Positions 1 through 6,901 of a stretch of 54,537 bases of DNA are shown piece after piece. The notes beneath the pieces are model-generated. The model saw only the letters and a program-made list of their open reading frames with translations, made no database searches and had not been told where the DNA came from. Origin of the DNA: a virus; the IMG/VR virus record IMGVR_UViG_3300034022_000096, positions 1 to 54,537 of that record. One strand, given 5' to 3'. Position 1 is the stretch's first letter, and every line of letters begins with the position of its first letter. Position numbers and translations under genes: made by a program.

Positions 1-470
1 GTGGTAACTTGGCGGGCTCCGCCAACATGACCTTTAACGGCACAACGCTTACAGCCGCAGCTTTTTCTGGCCCTCTGAATGGCACGGTTGGTGCAACAAC
101 ACCAAGCACAGTTGTAGCTACACAGGTCAACGTCACAGCCCAAGGCGATGTTCGCTTTGAAGACTCTTCTGGCGGTCAGTATGTAGCGCTGCAAGCCCCC
201 GGCACAGTGGCGACAAACGTAACATTCACACTACCCAGCGCAGATGGTTCAGCCAATCAACTGCTTTCTACCAACGGTTCGGGTGTATTGAGCTTCACAA
301 CAGTATCAAGCCCTGCGTATGCAAGTGGTGCGTTGATTGTTAACACAACCACAGTGGGAGAGAACTATACTGTACCCACAGGTTCCAACGCATTTTCGGT
401 TGGGCCAATCACAATTTCCAGCGGCTTTGCTATTACTGTTTCTTCCGGCCAGCGCTGGGTTGTTTTATAA
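1..470 (+). CDS. tail fibre-like protein, C-terminal part (cut by window edge)
   Basis: This is the 3' end of a gene whose frame is already open at base 3, so the true start lies outside the window. The product is rich in Thr, Ser, Gly and Ala with short beta-strand-like segments and contains the fibre motif ADGSANQLLSTNGSGVLSF (about residues 76-95 of the visible part), which recurs in the fibre gene at 1794. It ends in a Val/Thr/Ser-rich segment typical of trimeric fibre C-termini. It is followed after 9 bases by a glycine-rich adhesin gene. Inferred role: structural tail fibre in host attachment. The family is not certain, but a tail-fibre call is well supported by composition and neighbours. 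Confidence 0.7.
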   Translation, partial: GNLAGSANMTFNGTTLTAAAFSGPLNGTVGATTPSTVVATQVNVTAQGDVRFEDSSGGQYVALQAPGTVATNVTFTLPSADGSANQLLSTNGSGVLSFTTVSSPAYASGALIVNTTTVGENYTVPTGSNAFSVGPITISSGFAITVSSGQRWVVL

Positions 471-479
471 GGAAATACC

Positions 480-1538
480 ATGAGTACGATTTCAGCAGGA
501 ACAACATCAGGCACGGCGCTAGTAAGCACTGGGGATACCACAGGCGCTCTGGTATTTAAAACAGGGTCTGGTGCAACAACCGCTATGACAATTGGCGCGG
601 ATCAAAGTGTCACGTTTACGGGCACTGTTACCGGTGTTCCCGGTGCAACTTTTAATGAGTTCACTTCTACAGGCACTTGGACTAAGCCATCTGGCGCAAC
701 TTTTGTAATGGTTGAATGTATTGGCGGTGGCGGTGGAGCCGGTTCTGGTCGCAGAAGCACTTCAGATAAAGGGGGCGGCGGCGGTGGTGGCGGTGGCTCG
801 TATGCGTATCGGTTATTTAAAGCGTCTGATTTAACAAGCACGGTGACTGTAACGGTTGCCGCTGGTGGCACAGGGGGCGCGGCGCAAACTGTCGATGGTA
901 ATAGTGGTAATGCTGGAACTAGCGGGGGTGATACTACATTTGGTTCGTACTTATCAGCTTTTGGTGGACAGTTTGGTAATGGTGGTGCAACTACAACTTC
1001 TTTTGGCGGTCTTGGTGCTGGTGTTATGGGTACTTCAGGCCAACCACTTTCACGAGACGGCTCAAACGCCCCAATATATGGTCAGTTTGGTGGCGGTATT
1101 GCTGGCTCTGCGGGGTTAACAGGTAACCCTTCTGGATTTGGTGGCGGCTCTGGCGGTGGCGGTATTGATACGTCTAGTCGCCCGGGCGGTTCTTCTTACC
1201 AAGGAGGCGCAGGTGGTGGTTCTGGTGGGGGCGGTGGCGGTGGAACTCCTCAAAATGGTGGCGAGGGTGGTTCAAATACTGGAAACACTGCTGGTGGTGG
1301 CGCGGCTGGTGCGGCTGCAGTATCGTCTACAAGCGCGGGAAGCGCGGGTGGTGCTGGTGCTTTCCGTCAAGGTGGCGGCGGTGGCGGTAGTGGTGGCAGT
1401 ACATCTGGTGTGGGGGGCGCTGGCGGTGCGGGTGGTACTGGTGCTGGTGGCGGCGGTGGCGGCGCGGCAAATGCTGGATCAAATTCAGGCGCTGGTGGCA
1501 ATGGTGGCGATGGCTTGTGCCGTGTCTACACTTGGTAA
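480..1538 (+). CDS. glycine-rich tail tip / receptor-binding adhesin
   Basis: A 352-residue protein with a Thr/Ser/Gly-rich N-terminal third and the segment FTSTGTWTKPSG near residues 60-71, which typically opens glycine-rich tail-fibre domains. Most of the remaining protein is dominated by glycine runs broken by short polar loops. Known biology: T4-like phage S16 gp38 uses packed polyglycine-II helices to display receptor-binding loops, so a similar architecture is plausible here. The GGAAATACC sequence before the ATG is a reasonable ribosome binding site. It lies between a fibre gene and a small accessory gene. A second adhesin of the same style sits at 3341. The call is inferred from composition and context. 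Confidence 0.7.
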   Translation: MSTISAGTTSGTALVSTGDTTGALVFKTGSGATTAMTIGADQSVTFTGTVTGVPGATFNEFTSTGTWTKPSGATFVMVECIGGGGGAGSGRRSTSDKGGGGGGGGGSYAYRLFKASDLTSTVTVTVAAGGTGGAAQTVDGNSGNAGTSGGDTTFGSYLSAFGGQFGNGGATTTSFGGLGAGVMGTSGQPLSRDGSNAPIYGQFGGGIAGSAGLTGNPSGFGGGSGGGGIDTSSRPGGSSYQGGAGGGSGGGGGGGTPQNGGEGGSNTGNTAGGGAAGAAAVSSTSAGSAGGAGAFRQGGGGGGSGGSTSGVGGAGGAGGTGAGGGGGGAANAGSNSGAGGNGGDGLCRVYTW

Positions 1539-1547
1539 GGAACAAAC

Positions 1548-1790
1548 ATGACGAACAGATTTGCAATTATTGAAAACGGCACAGTGGTCAATGTGGTTGT
1601 TGCCGATGCAGAAATCGCTTCTGCTAACGGTTGGATCGCATGCCCTGACGCTGGCCCCGGCTGGACTTACGCTGATGGCGTATTTACTGCACCTGTTGTG
1701 GTAGAACCCGTAGCGCCACCCGCACCAACCAAAGAAGAACTGCTTGCGCAACTTAATGCGCTGGCAGCCCAAATTCAAGCATTGGAGTAA
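1548..1790 (+). CDS. small tail fibre accessory / assembly chaperone-like protein
   Basis: An 80-residue protein opening with MTNRFAIIENGTVVNVVVAD, a pattern common in small phage proteins encoded next to fibres. A Trp-containing middle (GWIACPDAGPGWTY) is followed by a Pro/Ala linker and a short C-terminal helix with leucine spacing (residues 60-79) that could form a coiled coil. It directly follows the glycine-rich adhesin and lies 3 bases before the next fibre gene. This position is that of fibre-assembly chaperones, which is the inferred role. I do not recognise a defined family with certainty. Confidence 0.6.
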   Translation: MTNRFAIIENGTVVNVVVADAEIASANGWIACPDAGPGWTYADGVFTAPVVVEPVAPPAPTKEELLAQLNALAAQIQALE

Positions 1791-1793
1791 ATC

Positions 1794-2546
1794 ATGCCAG
1801 TAGTAATCACAGGTAACAACACACCCACGGCGGGCGGCGTAGTTTACGGCGACGGCACAACCTATGCAACAACAACGGCTGGGACTTCTGGTCGGCCTAT
1901 AGTTTCTGGTGGTGCTGGAGCGCCTACATTTCGCCCCTATACATTACCAGCCGCAGACGGTTCAGCAAATCAAATACTACAAACTGACGGAGCAGGCGCG
2001 TTGAGTTTTGCTACGCCTTCTACTGGCGCAATGGCACTATTGGCTACAGTCAACGCAACATCAGGAACGTATGTAACTTTTGATGGTTATTTTACGTCTG
2101 CATATGATGTTTATTTAATAACAGGCTCTAACATTTTTGTTGATGATACTTCTGTATCGGGAAATTTAAAAACGCAAATTGCTATTGCTTCAACTTATCA
2201 AACAACTGGAAATTATAGATATTCCTTAATTGAATCTGATTCTAACTCAACGTCAATTGTTGGTTCTTTTTCAACAACTTCTTCTCAATTAAATATGAAT
2301 ATAGTCAGGGATTTGTATCGGGGCATTGCATTTTCTTTTTATATTTATAACCCATTAACCACAAATGAATCAAAATCATTAACGTGGACACTTGTTGGAC
2401 GAGATGGCTCGGCAGTGTTAAATCAAAATATTGGTGTAGGGTCATTTACAGGGTCATCAGCCGCGCTAACAGGTATTAGATTCTTTTGGGATGTTGGAAC
2501 CTTTCAATCCGGCAAATTTCAACTTTACGGCTTGAAAAACAGTTAA
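1794..2546 (+). CDS. tail fibre protein with probable receptor-binding C-terminal domain
   Basis: A 250-residue fibre-like protein. Its N-terminal region has Gly/Thr-rich repeats and the motif LPAADGSANQILQTDG (about residues 52-67), matching the partial fibre at the left edge. From about residue 85 onward the protein becomes richer in Asn, Tyr, Phe and Ser, and ends in LYGLKNS, an ending I associate with phage fibre C-terminal domains. The DNA for this C-terminal part (about 2090-2540) is visibly more A/T-rich than the flanking genes, suggesting a separately acquired receptor-binding domain. A small accessory gene follows after 9 bases. Confidence 0.68.
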   Translation: MPVVITGNNTPTAGGVVYGDGTTYATTTAGTSGRPIVSGGAGAPTFRPYTLPAADGSANQILQTDGAGALSFATPSTGAMALLATVNATSGTYVTFDGYFTSAYDVYLITGSNIFVDDTSVSGNLKTQIAIASTYQTTGNYRYSLIESDSNSTSIVGSFSTTSSQLNMNIVRDLYRGIAFSFYIYNPLTTNESKSLTWTLVGRDGSAVLNQNIGVGSFTGSSAALTGIRFFWDVGTFQSGKFQLYGLKNS

Positions 2547-2555
2547 GGAATAATC

Positions 2556-2807
2556 ATGGCAAGATTTCACACAACAGCAGAAGGCAACATTCCGTTTACC
2601 GCCGAAGAAGAAGCACACAGAGATGCGGAAGAAGCACAGGCTCAAGCAAATAAAGTTGAAAGAGCCCTTACCAAATATCAACGCGACCGAGCCGCAGAAT
2701 ACCCAGCCATTGGCGATCAACTTGATGCGTTGTTCCACGCAGGTGTGTTCCCTGCTGACATGGCTGCAACTCTTCAAGCAGTCAAAAACAAATATCCAAA
2801 GGGGTAA
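2556..2807 (+). CDS. small tail fibre accessory protein
   Basis: An 83-residue, mostly helical, charged protein. Residues 20-45 are Glu/Ala/Gln-rich and could be a coiled coil. The C-terminal segment YPAIGDQLDALFHAG matches a signature (IGDQLDALW-like) frequent in small proteins beside phage tail fibres. AAGGAATAATC before the ATG is a good ribosome binding site. It occupies the same position after a fibre gene as the 80-residue protein at 1548, so it probably helps fibre folding or attachment. That role is inferred from position. Confidence 0.6.
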   Translation: MARFHTTAEGNIPFTAEEEAHRDAEEAQAQANKVERALTKYQRDRAAEYPAIGDQLDALFHAGVFPADMAATLQAVKNKYPKG

Positions 2808-2810
2808 CAC

Positions 2811-3344
2811 ATGGCAACAATACTTAACGCGGATAACGTAACTGGTGGTGCGGTTGTCACGGCTGATGCTTCTGGCGTATTAACGCTTCAAGGTGCGGGT
2901 AACACTGGGGTTAGTATTAGCACAGCAGGTGTGCCTACGCTTACCACACCGGTACTGGGAACTCCAACATCTGGAACGCTAAGTGCTTGTACAGTGGATG
3001 GAACTGACGCTGTTGGTTTTAGGAACATCCCACAGAACAGTAAAAGCGCAGATTACACACTGGTTCTTGCTGATTCAGGCAAACACATCTTTCACCCAGT
3101 TGGTGACAACAACGCAAGGACATTCACAATCCCTGCCAACAGTTCTGTGGCCTACCCCCTCGGTACAGCACTTACATTTATCAACATGGCCGTGGCAAAC
3201 GTCACGATTGCCATCACAACAGACACATTGGTTTTATCTTCCGCCGGTACAACAGGTTCACGAACTTTGGCGACAAACGGATCAGCAACCTGCATTAAGA
3301 TCACCTCAACATCTTGGCTTATTAGCGGGAGTGGTTTGACATGA
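2811..3344 (+). CDS. tail fibre-like protein
   Basis: A 177-residue Thr/Ser/Gly/Ala-rich protein. Its N-terminal segment contains the phrase TTPVLGTPTSGTLS (about residues 44-57), a low-complexity motif very common in phage tail fibres. The rest alternates hydrophobic and polar residues as in beta-sandwich or beta-helix domains. The stop codon overlaps the next start (ATGA), implying translational coupling with the second glycine-rich adhesin. The inferred role is a connector or shaft for that adhesin. Confidence 0.65.
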   Translation: MATILNADNVTGGAVVTADASGVLTLQGAGNTGVSISTAGVPTLTTPVLGTPTSGTLSACTVDGTDAVGFRNIPQNSKSADYTLVLADSGKHIFHPVGDNNARTFTIPANSSVAYPLGTALTFINMAVANVTIAITTDTLVLSSAGTTGSRTLATNGSATCIKITSTSWLISGSGLT

Positions 3345-4201
3345 GTGGCGCACTACAGGCTGTATTCCAAAACCAAAGGTCGTTTGGCCCAGCGTTTATG
3401 GATGTGTCCACAACGGGCAGTCCTACCATTACAACTGATGGTGACTTTCAAGTAGTTAAATTTACTGGCTCTGGTGAATTTATTGTTAATTCGCTAGGTG
3501 GTGACCCAACGTATGGTGCGGCTGTTGATGTTTTAGCTGTTGCTGGCGGTGCTGGTGGTGGTAGAGAAATTGGAGGTGGTGGTGGTGCTGGTGGGTTGAT
3601 TTATACAACGGGACAGGCTGTAACGGCAACAACTTACACAATTACTGTCGGAGGCGGCGGTGCTGCTGTGACCACTTCACAAAGAGGAAATAATGGTGAT
3701 ATTTCTATTGGAATTACTGGAACTACATTAGTCGGCGGTGGTGGTGGTGGAAATTATTCAATAGCCACCGCTGGAAAAACTGGTGGTTCTGGAGGCGGTG
3801 GGGGTGGTTCTGGCGGTAGTGGTGGCACAGGCACTTCTGGGCAAGGAAGAAATGGTGGCACAGGCACATATGACCCTAAACAAGGAAAGTATGCAGCAGC
3901 CGGTGGTGGCGGTGCTGGTGCAGTAGGGGGAAGTGCATCATCAATAACATCAGCAGGAAGTGGTGGCTCTGGTTCAAGTGTTTCAATTACTGGTTCCTCA
4001 GTAACTTATGCTGGTGGTGGTGGGGGTTGTACTGTTGGTACTCAAGGTTCTGGCGGTAGTGGTGGCGGGGGTTCTGGTGGTGTGGCATCAGCCACTTCTG
4101 GAACAGCAAACACAGGTGGTGGTGGGGGTGGTATTTACAACAATAGCACTGGCTCTGCTGGCGGGTCTGGTGTCGTAATCGTTCGTTATAAGTTTCAATA
4201 A
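3341..4201 (+). CDS. second glycine-rich tail tip adhesin
   Basis: A 286-residue protein. Its N-terminus (residues 1-60) contains FQVVKFTGSGEFIVNSLGG, typical of the strand-rich domain that precedes a glycine-rich region. The rest is dominated by Gly runs with Ser, Thr and Ala loops and ends in a strand (SGVVIVRYKFQ) that often closes this domain. It shares architecture but little exact sequence with the adhesin at 480. It is coupled to the upstream fibre gene by ATGA and to the downstream gene by a TAATG overlap. A host-range role is inferred. Confidence 0.68.
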   Translation: MSGALQAVFQNQRSFGPAFMDVSTTGSPTITTDGDFQVVKFTGSGEFIVNSLGGDPTYGAAVDVLAVAGGAGGGREIGGGGGAGGLIYTTGQAVTATTYTITVGGGGAAVTTSQRGNNGDISIGITGTTLVGGGGGGNYSIATAGKTGGSGGGGGGSGGSGGTGTSGQGRNGGTGTYDPKQGKYAAAGGGGAGAVGGSASSITSAGSGGSGSSVSITGSSVTYAGGGGGCTVGTQGSGGSGGGGSGGVASATSGTANTGGGGGGIYNNSTGSAGGSGVVIVRYKFQ

Positions 4202-4560
4202 TGGCACACTTTGCACAACTAAACGAAGACAGCGTAGTGACGCAGGTCATTGTCGTTCACAACAACGAACTTCTTGTTGATGGTGTTGAACAAGAAGCCA
4301 AAGGCATTGCTTTTTGCCAAAGGTTGTTAGGTGGTCGCTGGATTCAAACAAGTTACAACGGCAACATTCGTAAAAACTATGCCGGAATTGATTACACCTA
4401 CGATGCTCAAAGAGATGCGTTTATTGCACCTCAACCAGAAGGCGAAGGCTGGTTACTTGATGAGGCAACTTGCATCTGGCGCAATGCCGCACTTGAGGCA
4501 GAAGAAGCCGCAAGAGAAGCCGCACGACAACAGATTGATATAGGTACAACCCGTGTCTAG
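4201..4560 (+). CDS. conserved phage protein of the MAHFAQL type
   Basis: A 119-residue protein beginning MAHFAQLNEDSVVTQVIVV, followed by RWIQTSYNGNIRKNYAGI and a Trp-containing segment. I recognise this as a small protein widespread beside tail fibres in aquatic phages; no molecular function is known to me. The C-terminal 25 residues are Glu/Ala/Arg-rich and helical. Start and stop overlap neighbouring genes by a few bases, so it is part of the fibre transcription unit. A structural or fibre-accessory role is inferred from position only. Confidence 0.65.
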   Translation: MAHFAQLNEDSVVTQVIVVHNNELLVDGVEQEAKGIAFCQRLLGGRWIQTSYNGNIRKNYAGIDYTYDAQRDAFIAPQPEGEGWLLDEATCIWRNAALEAEEAAREAARQQIDIGTTRV

Positions 4561-4912
4561 TCCTGTAACCGACCTTAAACTTGTTGACAATGTGTTTGTC
4601 AAGATGCACCAATTCTTAAACGTGGGTGATACCCATGACGGCCACGCCCATGTGTTCGACCACATTACTTTACTGGCGGCGGGTTCCGTGATAATGAAGC
4701 ACGACAATGGTGAGCAAGACTTTACTGCCCCTCACTTAATCGTGACTCCCAAGGGTGTGGTGCATCAGTTTATTGCCAAAGAGCCAAATACAATCTTTTG
4801 TTGCATCCACGCTATTCGTGACGGCAGTACGGTAGATGACGTTGCGTCTCAAGACATTACGCCAGAACAGGCATTTGAGTTAATGACTCACTACCCTTTA
4901 ACTCAGGGCTAG
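4553..4912 (+). CDS. small cupin-fold protein
   Basis: A 119-residue protein with a cupin-like metal site. The first motif has H28, H31, H33 and H37 (GDTHDGHAHVFDH) followed by a Gly/Ser turn; the second has PKGVVHQF with H71. The start is GTG at 4553, overlapping the upstream stop by 8 bases; there is no earlier ATG in frame, and the first internal Met (residue 18) would lose part of the fold. Cupins of this size may bind a metal and a small ligand, or be structural. It lies between the fibre array and the lysis cassette. Its substrate is not known. Confidence 0.6.
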   Translation: MSSPVTDLKLVDNVFVKMHQFLNVGDTHDGHAHVFDHITLLAAGSVIMKHDNGEQDFTAPHLIVTPKGVVHQFIAKEPNTIFCCIHAIRDGSTVDDVASQDITPEQAFELMTHYPLTQG

Positions 4913-4913
4913 T

Positions 4914-5006
4914 ATGCGAGACTGGGCTGTGGCATTTATTGCGGCGGCTCTCATAATTGCCTTTGTCATCTTTGGCACGTACATGATTGCATGGAGTTTG
5001 GTGTGA
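4914..5006 (+). CDS. 30-residue single-span membrane peptide
   Basis: The reading frame begins one base after the cupin stop (TAGTATG) and encodes a 30-residue peptide that is almost entirely one hydrophobic helix (residues 5-27) after a short MRDW start, with no charged residue inside the span. It is tightly packed between two coding genes and ends 3 bases before the next ATG. Small single-span proteins at the start of lysis cassettes can be holin-like or regulators of lysis; that is inference from position. No strong ribosome binding site is seen, so coupling to the cupin is likely. Confidence 0.5.
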   Translation: MRDWAVAFIAAALIIAFVIFGTYMIAWSLV

Positions 5007-5009
5007 TAA

Positions 5010-5297
5010 ATGCGTTGGCTCATACTGTTACTGTTATTGGGGCTAGTTGGAGCCACAGCCAAGAACGGATGCCATGTGCGCGAGTTTTGGTCAATTGCTT
5101 GGACAATCCACAACCCGTCCGAGCGCCATCAACAGATGTCAATATGGTTAACAAACAATGTGCGGTTTTGCAGAAGCCAAGATTTAACAGTCATTTGGAA
5201 CAACCTGTCCGAGTGGGCGGGCACAGCAGATTCAGCAGAACTCAGAACTAAAGTTATTCATGGATACAAAGATGCGCTTGAACGGGAGAAGAAATGA
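5010..5297 (+). CDS. exported small protein of unknown function, lysis region
   Basis: A 95-residue protein with a classic signal-like start: MRW followed by a run of Leu, Ile and Val to about residue 15, then a Gly/Ala stretch. The predicted mature part has two cysteines (C21 and one near residue 54) that could form a disulphide in the periplasm, conserved-looking Trp residues and the phrase WAGTADSAELR. I recall similar proteins near phage lysis genes without an assigned role. The stop overlaps the next start (ATGA). A periplasmic or spanin-like function is possible, but no lipobox is evident. Confidence 0.55.
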   Translation: MRWLILLLLLGLVGATAKNGCHVREFWSIAWTIHNPSERHQQMSIWLTNNVRFCRSQDLTVIWNNLSEWAGTADSAELRTKVIHGYKDALEREKK

Positions 5298-5425
5298 TTG
5301 ATGTACTAGAAATACTGCTTTGGTTAGCAGTGCCTATGAACTACATCTATTGGATCTTTATTCACAATGATTCCGCCGCTAAACAAATGGTATCCAATGG
5401 TTCAGCCGGGAGGCGAGCCGACTAA
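5294..5425 (+). CDS. 43-residue membrane peptide, lysis region
   Basis: This short frame starts in an ATGA overlap with the upstream gene and encodes a peptide with a hydrophobic segment at residues 5-24 (LEILLWLAVPMNYIYWIFI) followed by a polar, basic tail. Its last third overlaps the start of the following gene in another frame. The coupling and the membrane segment support a real gene. A role in lysis is inferred from position only. Confidence 0.45.
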   Translation: MIDVLEILLWLAVPMNYIYWIFIHNDSAAKQMVSNGSAGRRAD

Positions 5426-5606
5426 AACATATGCGCTTGAACGCAGGGCAGAGCGCTTACAAGAAGAATATGCACAAGCGCTAAAGATGAAGAAGGCAAA
5501 GGATAAAATTAACGATCTTGAGTTTGAGTTGTATGTAAAGAAGGCAGAACGCAACCAACTGAGACTTGAGATTTTTACCAACCGTAAGCTGGATATTTAT
5601 GTATGA
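5367..5606 (+). CDS. small coiled-coil protein, lysis region
   Basis: A 79-residue protein with a Pro-rich N-terminus, then a long charged helix (residues 20-70) with heptad-like Leu, Ile and Ala spacing, suggesting a coiled coil. The start ATG at 5367 lies inside the upstream 43-residue gene; another ATG 30 bases later is possible and neither has a clear ribosome binding site. The stop overlaps the next start (ATGA). It lacks a signal or membrane segment, so it is not an obvious spanin. Function unknown. Confidence 0.5.
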   Translation: MIPPLNKWYPMVQPGGEPTKTYALERRAERLQEEYAQALKMKKAKDKINDLEFELYVKKAERNQLRLEIFTNRKLDIYV

Positions 5607-5884
5607 CCAGAAAACCGATACCCAGACCCAAGAAAGTAGCGCCAGACACCAAGGACAAGCTGACGCTGTGGGTAACGCTTATGGTAAGCACCACCTTGTG
5701 CATCTCCGTATTGGCAATGGTGGTCAGCTTCATGTTAGGTTTGTGGGCCAAGGAAGTGGACAACGCCGAGATATTCAAAATGATTTCACCCGCTTTTTCT
5801 ACTCTTATCGGCGGCATGATTGGGTTCCTGTCTGGTATCAAACTCATGCAAAATGAAGATAAATCTAAATCTTGTAAGGACTAA
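5603..5884 (+). CDS. two-span membrane protein, holin-like candidate
   Basis: A 93-residue protein with a basic N-terminus (Lys/Arg/Pro-rich, residues 1-20), a long hydrophobic segment at about 21-48 and a second at about 58-80, ending in a charged tail (Glu, Asp, Lys). This is the layout of small class II holins. It is coupled to the previous frame by ATGA and lies just upstream of another holin-like gene and the endolysin. It could be the holin, an antiholin or a partner of the next protein; sequence alone does not separate these. Confidence 0.55.
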   Translation: MTRKPIPRPKKVAPDTKDKLTLWVTLMVSTTLCISVLAMVVSFMLGLWAKEVDNAEIFKMISPAFSTLIGGMIGFLSGIKLMQNEDKSKSCKD

Positions 5885-5886
5885 AA

Positions 5887-6390
5887 ATGCTTTCACTTAT
5901 ATCCACCCTTGGCGGTCTGCTCATATCAGGCTTACCAAAGCTACTCGACTTCTTCCAGAACAAGGCAGACCAACGCCATGAGTTAGCCTTAGCGCAGATT
6001 CAAGTGCAGATGCAACTCCAGATGATGGCGCAGGGCTTTGCCGCCCAAGAGCGCATGGAAGAGATTCGCACCGACCAAATCGCTATGGAAACAGACGCAC
6101 AGATGACCGTTGCCGCCTATGACCACGACAAGAAAGTTATGGATAACGCCAGCACTTGGGTGGTGAACTTTGTGGGTACTGTGCGTCCGATGGTTACTTA
6201 CATCTTTGTGTTGGAGTTATGCGCTATCAATGCTTGGATGGCTTACTACATCTACACCCGTCCCGCTTTGGTTACAAGCATGGATGACTTGGTGCGTTTG
6301 ACTGATATTCTGTTCAGCACTGACGAGATGGCAATGCTTGGAGGCATCATTGGTTTCTGGTTTGGCTCACGTAGCTGGAGCAAGAAATGA
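5887..6390 (+). CDS. holin-like protein (3TM / gene-transfer-agent type)
   Basis: A 167-residue protein. Residues 1-20 form an amphipathic or membrane helix, residues 25-90 are a Gln/Met/Glu-rich helix, and two hydrophobic segments follow (about 93-122 and 147-162). The pattern VRPMVTYIFV plus the ending GGIIGFWFGSRSWSKK resembles the 3TM holin family found in gene transfer agents and many phages. AAGGACTAAAA before the ATG is a ribosome binding site. The stop overlaps the endolysin start (ATGA). Inferred role: permeabilising the inner membrane to release or activate the endolysin. Confidence 0.65.
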   Translation: MLSLISTLGGLLISGLPKLLDFFQNKADQRHELALAQIQVQMQLQMMAQGFAAQERMEEIRTDQIAMETDAQMTVAAYDHDKKVMDNASTWVVNFVGTVRPMVTYIFVLELCAINAWMAYYIYTRPALVTSMDDLVRLTDILFSTDEMAMLGGIIGFWFGSRSWSKK

Positions 6391-6893
6391 AACTGAGCGA
6401 AGCTAGCGCTAAGTTAATGCACCAGTGGGAGGGGTATCGCACTAAGCCATACCTCTGCCCGGCCCACATTTGGACGATTGGGTATGGTCATGTTTTGTAT
6501 CTAGATCAAATCCGTCTGCCTGTCGTCAGGGTGGAGGGTAAAGACACCCCAATGATTCGCAAAGAGATGCCACTGAAACCGGAGGACAACCGTGTCTGGA
6601 CTAAAGAAGAAATCGATAAACTATTCGAGAATGACGTCGTCCCTACTGAACGTGGTGTTCTACGACTTGCTCCCGCTTTATCTGGTCGTCAAGGCGCTTT
6701 TGACGCGTGTGTCAGCTTTGCCTTCAACGCCGGAGTGGGGGCTTTTCAGCGTTCTTCTATTCGGATGAAAATCAATCGTGGTGATTGGGAGGGCGCAGCC
6801 GATGCCCTCTTGCTGTATTGCATGGGTGGTGGCAAAATACTAGCAGGGCTAAAAAAGCGCAGGGACGCTGAAAAAGCAATGTTTTTATCCTAG
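6387..6893 (+). CDS. endolysin, GH24 lysozyme
   Basis: A 168-residue muramidase that cleaves the glycan backbone of peptidoglycan. The GH24 catalytic pattern is seen directly: E15, then 8 residues, C24, then 5 residues, T30, followed by GYGH (32-35). In T4 lysozyme the middle position is Asp; Cys occurs there in several phage lysozymes, so activity is expected. Later motifs include AFDACVSFAFNAGVGAF (about residues 107-123) and a C-terminal GLKKRRDAE segment typical of the family. There is no signal peptide, so it should need the neighbouring holin for release. It is coupled to the holin-like gene by ATGA. Confidence 0.9.
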   Translation: MKLSEASAKLMHQWEGYRTKPYLCPAHIWTIGYGHVLYLDQIRLPVVRVEGKDTPMIRKEMPLKPEDNRVWTKEEIDKLFENDVVPTERGVLRLAPALSGRQGAFDACVSFAFNAGVGAFQRSSIRMKINRGDWEGAADALLLYCMGGGKILAGLKKRRDAEKAMFLS

Positions 6894-6901
6894 GACTGCT
6901 G

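Noticed and set aside
602-871. Open frame on the minus strand rich in proline, opposite the glycine-rich adhesin
   Set aside because: It is the complement of GGN glycine codons; low complexity, no ribosome binding site. The same applies to the minus-strand frames opposite 3987-4250 and 11605-11859.
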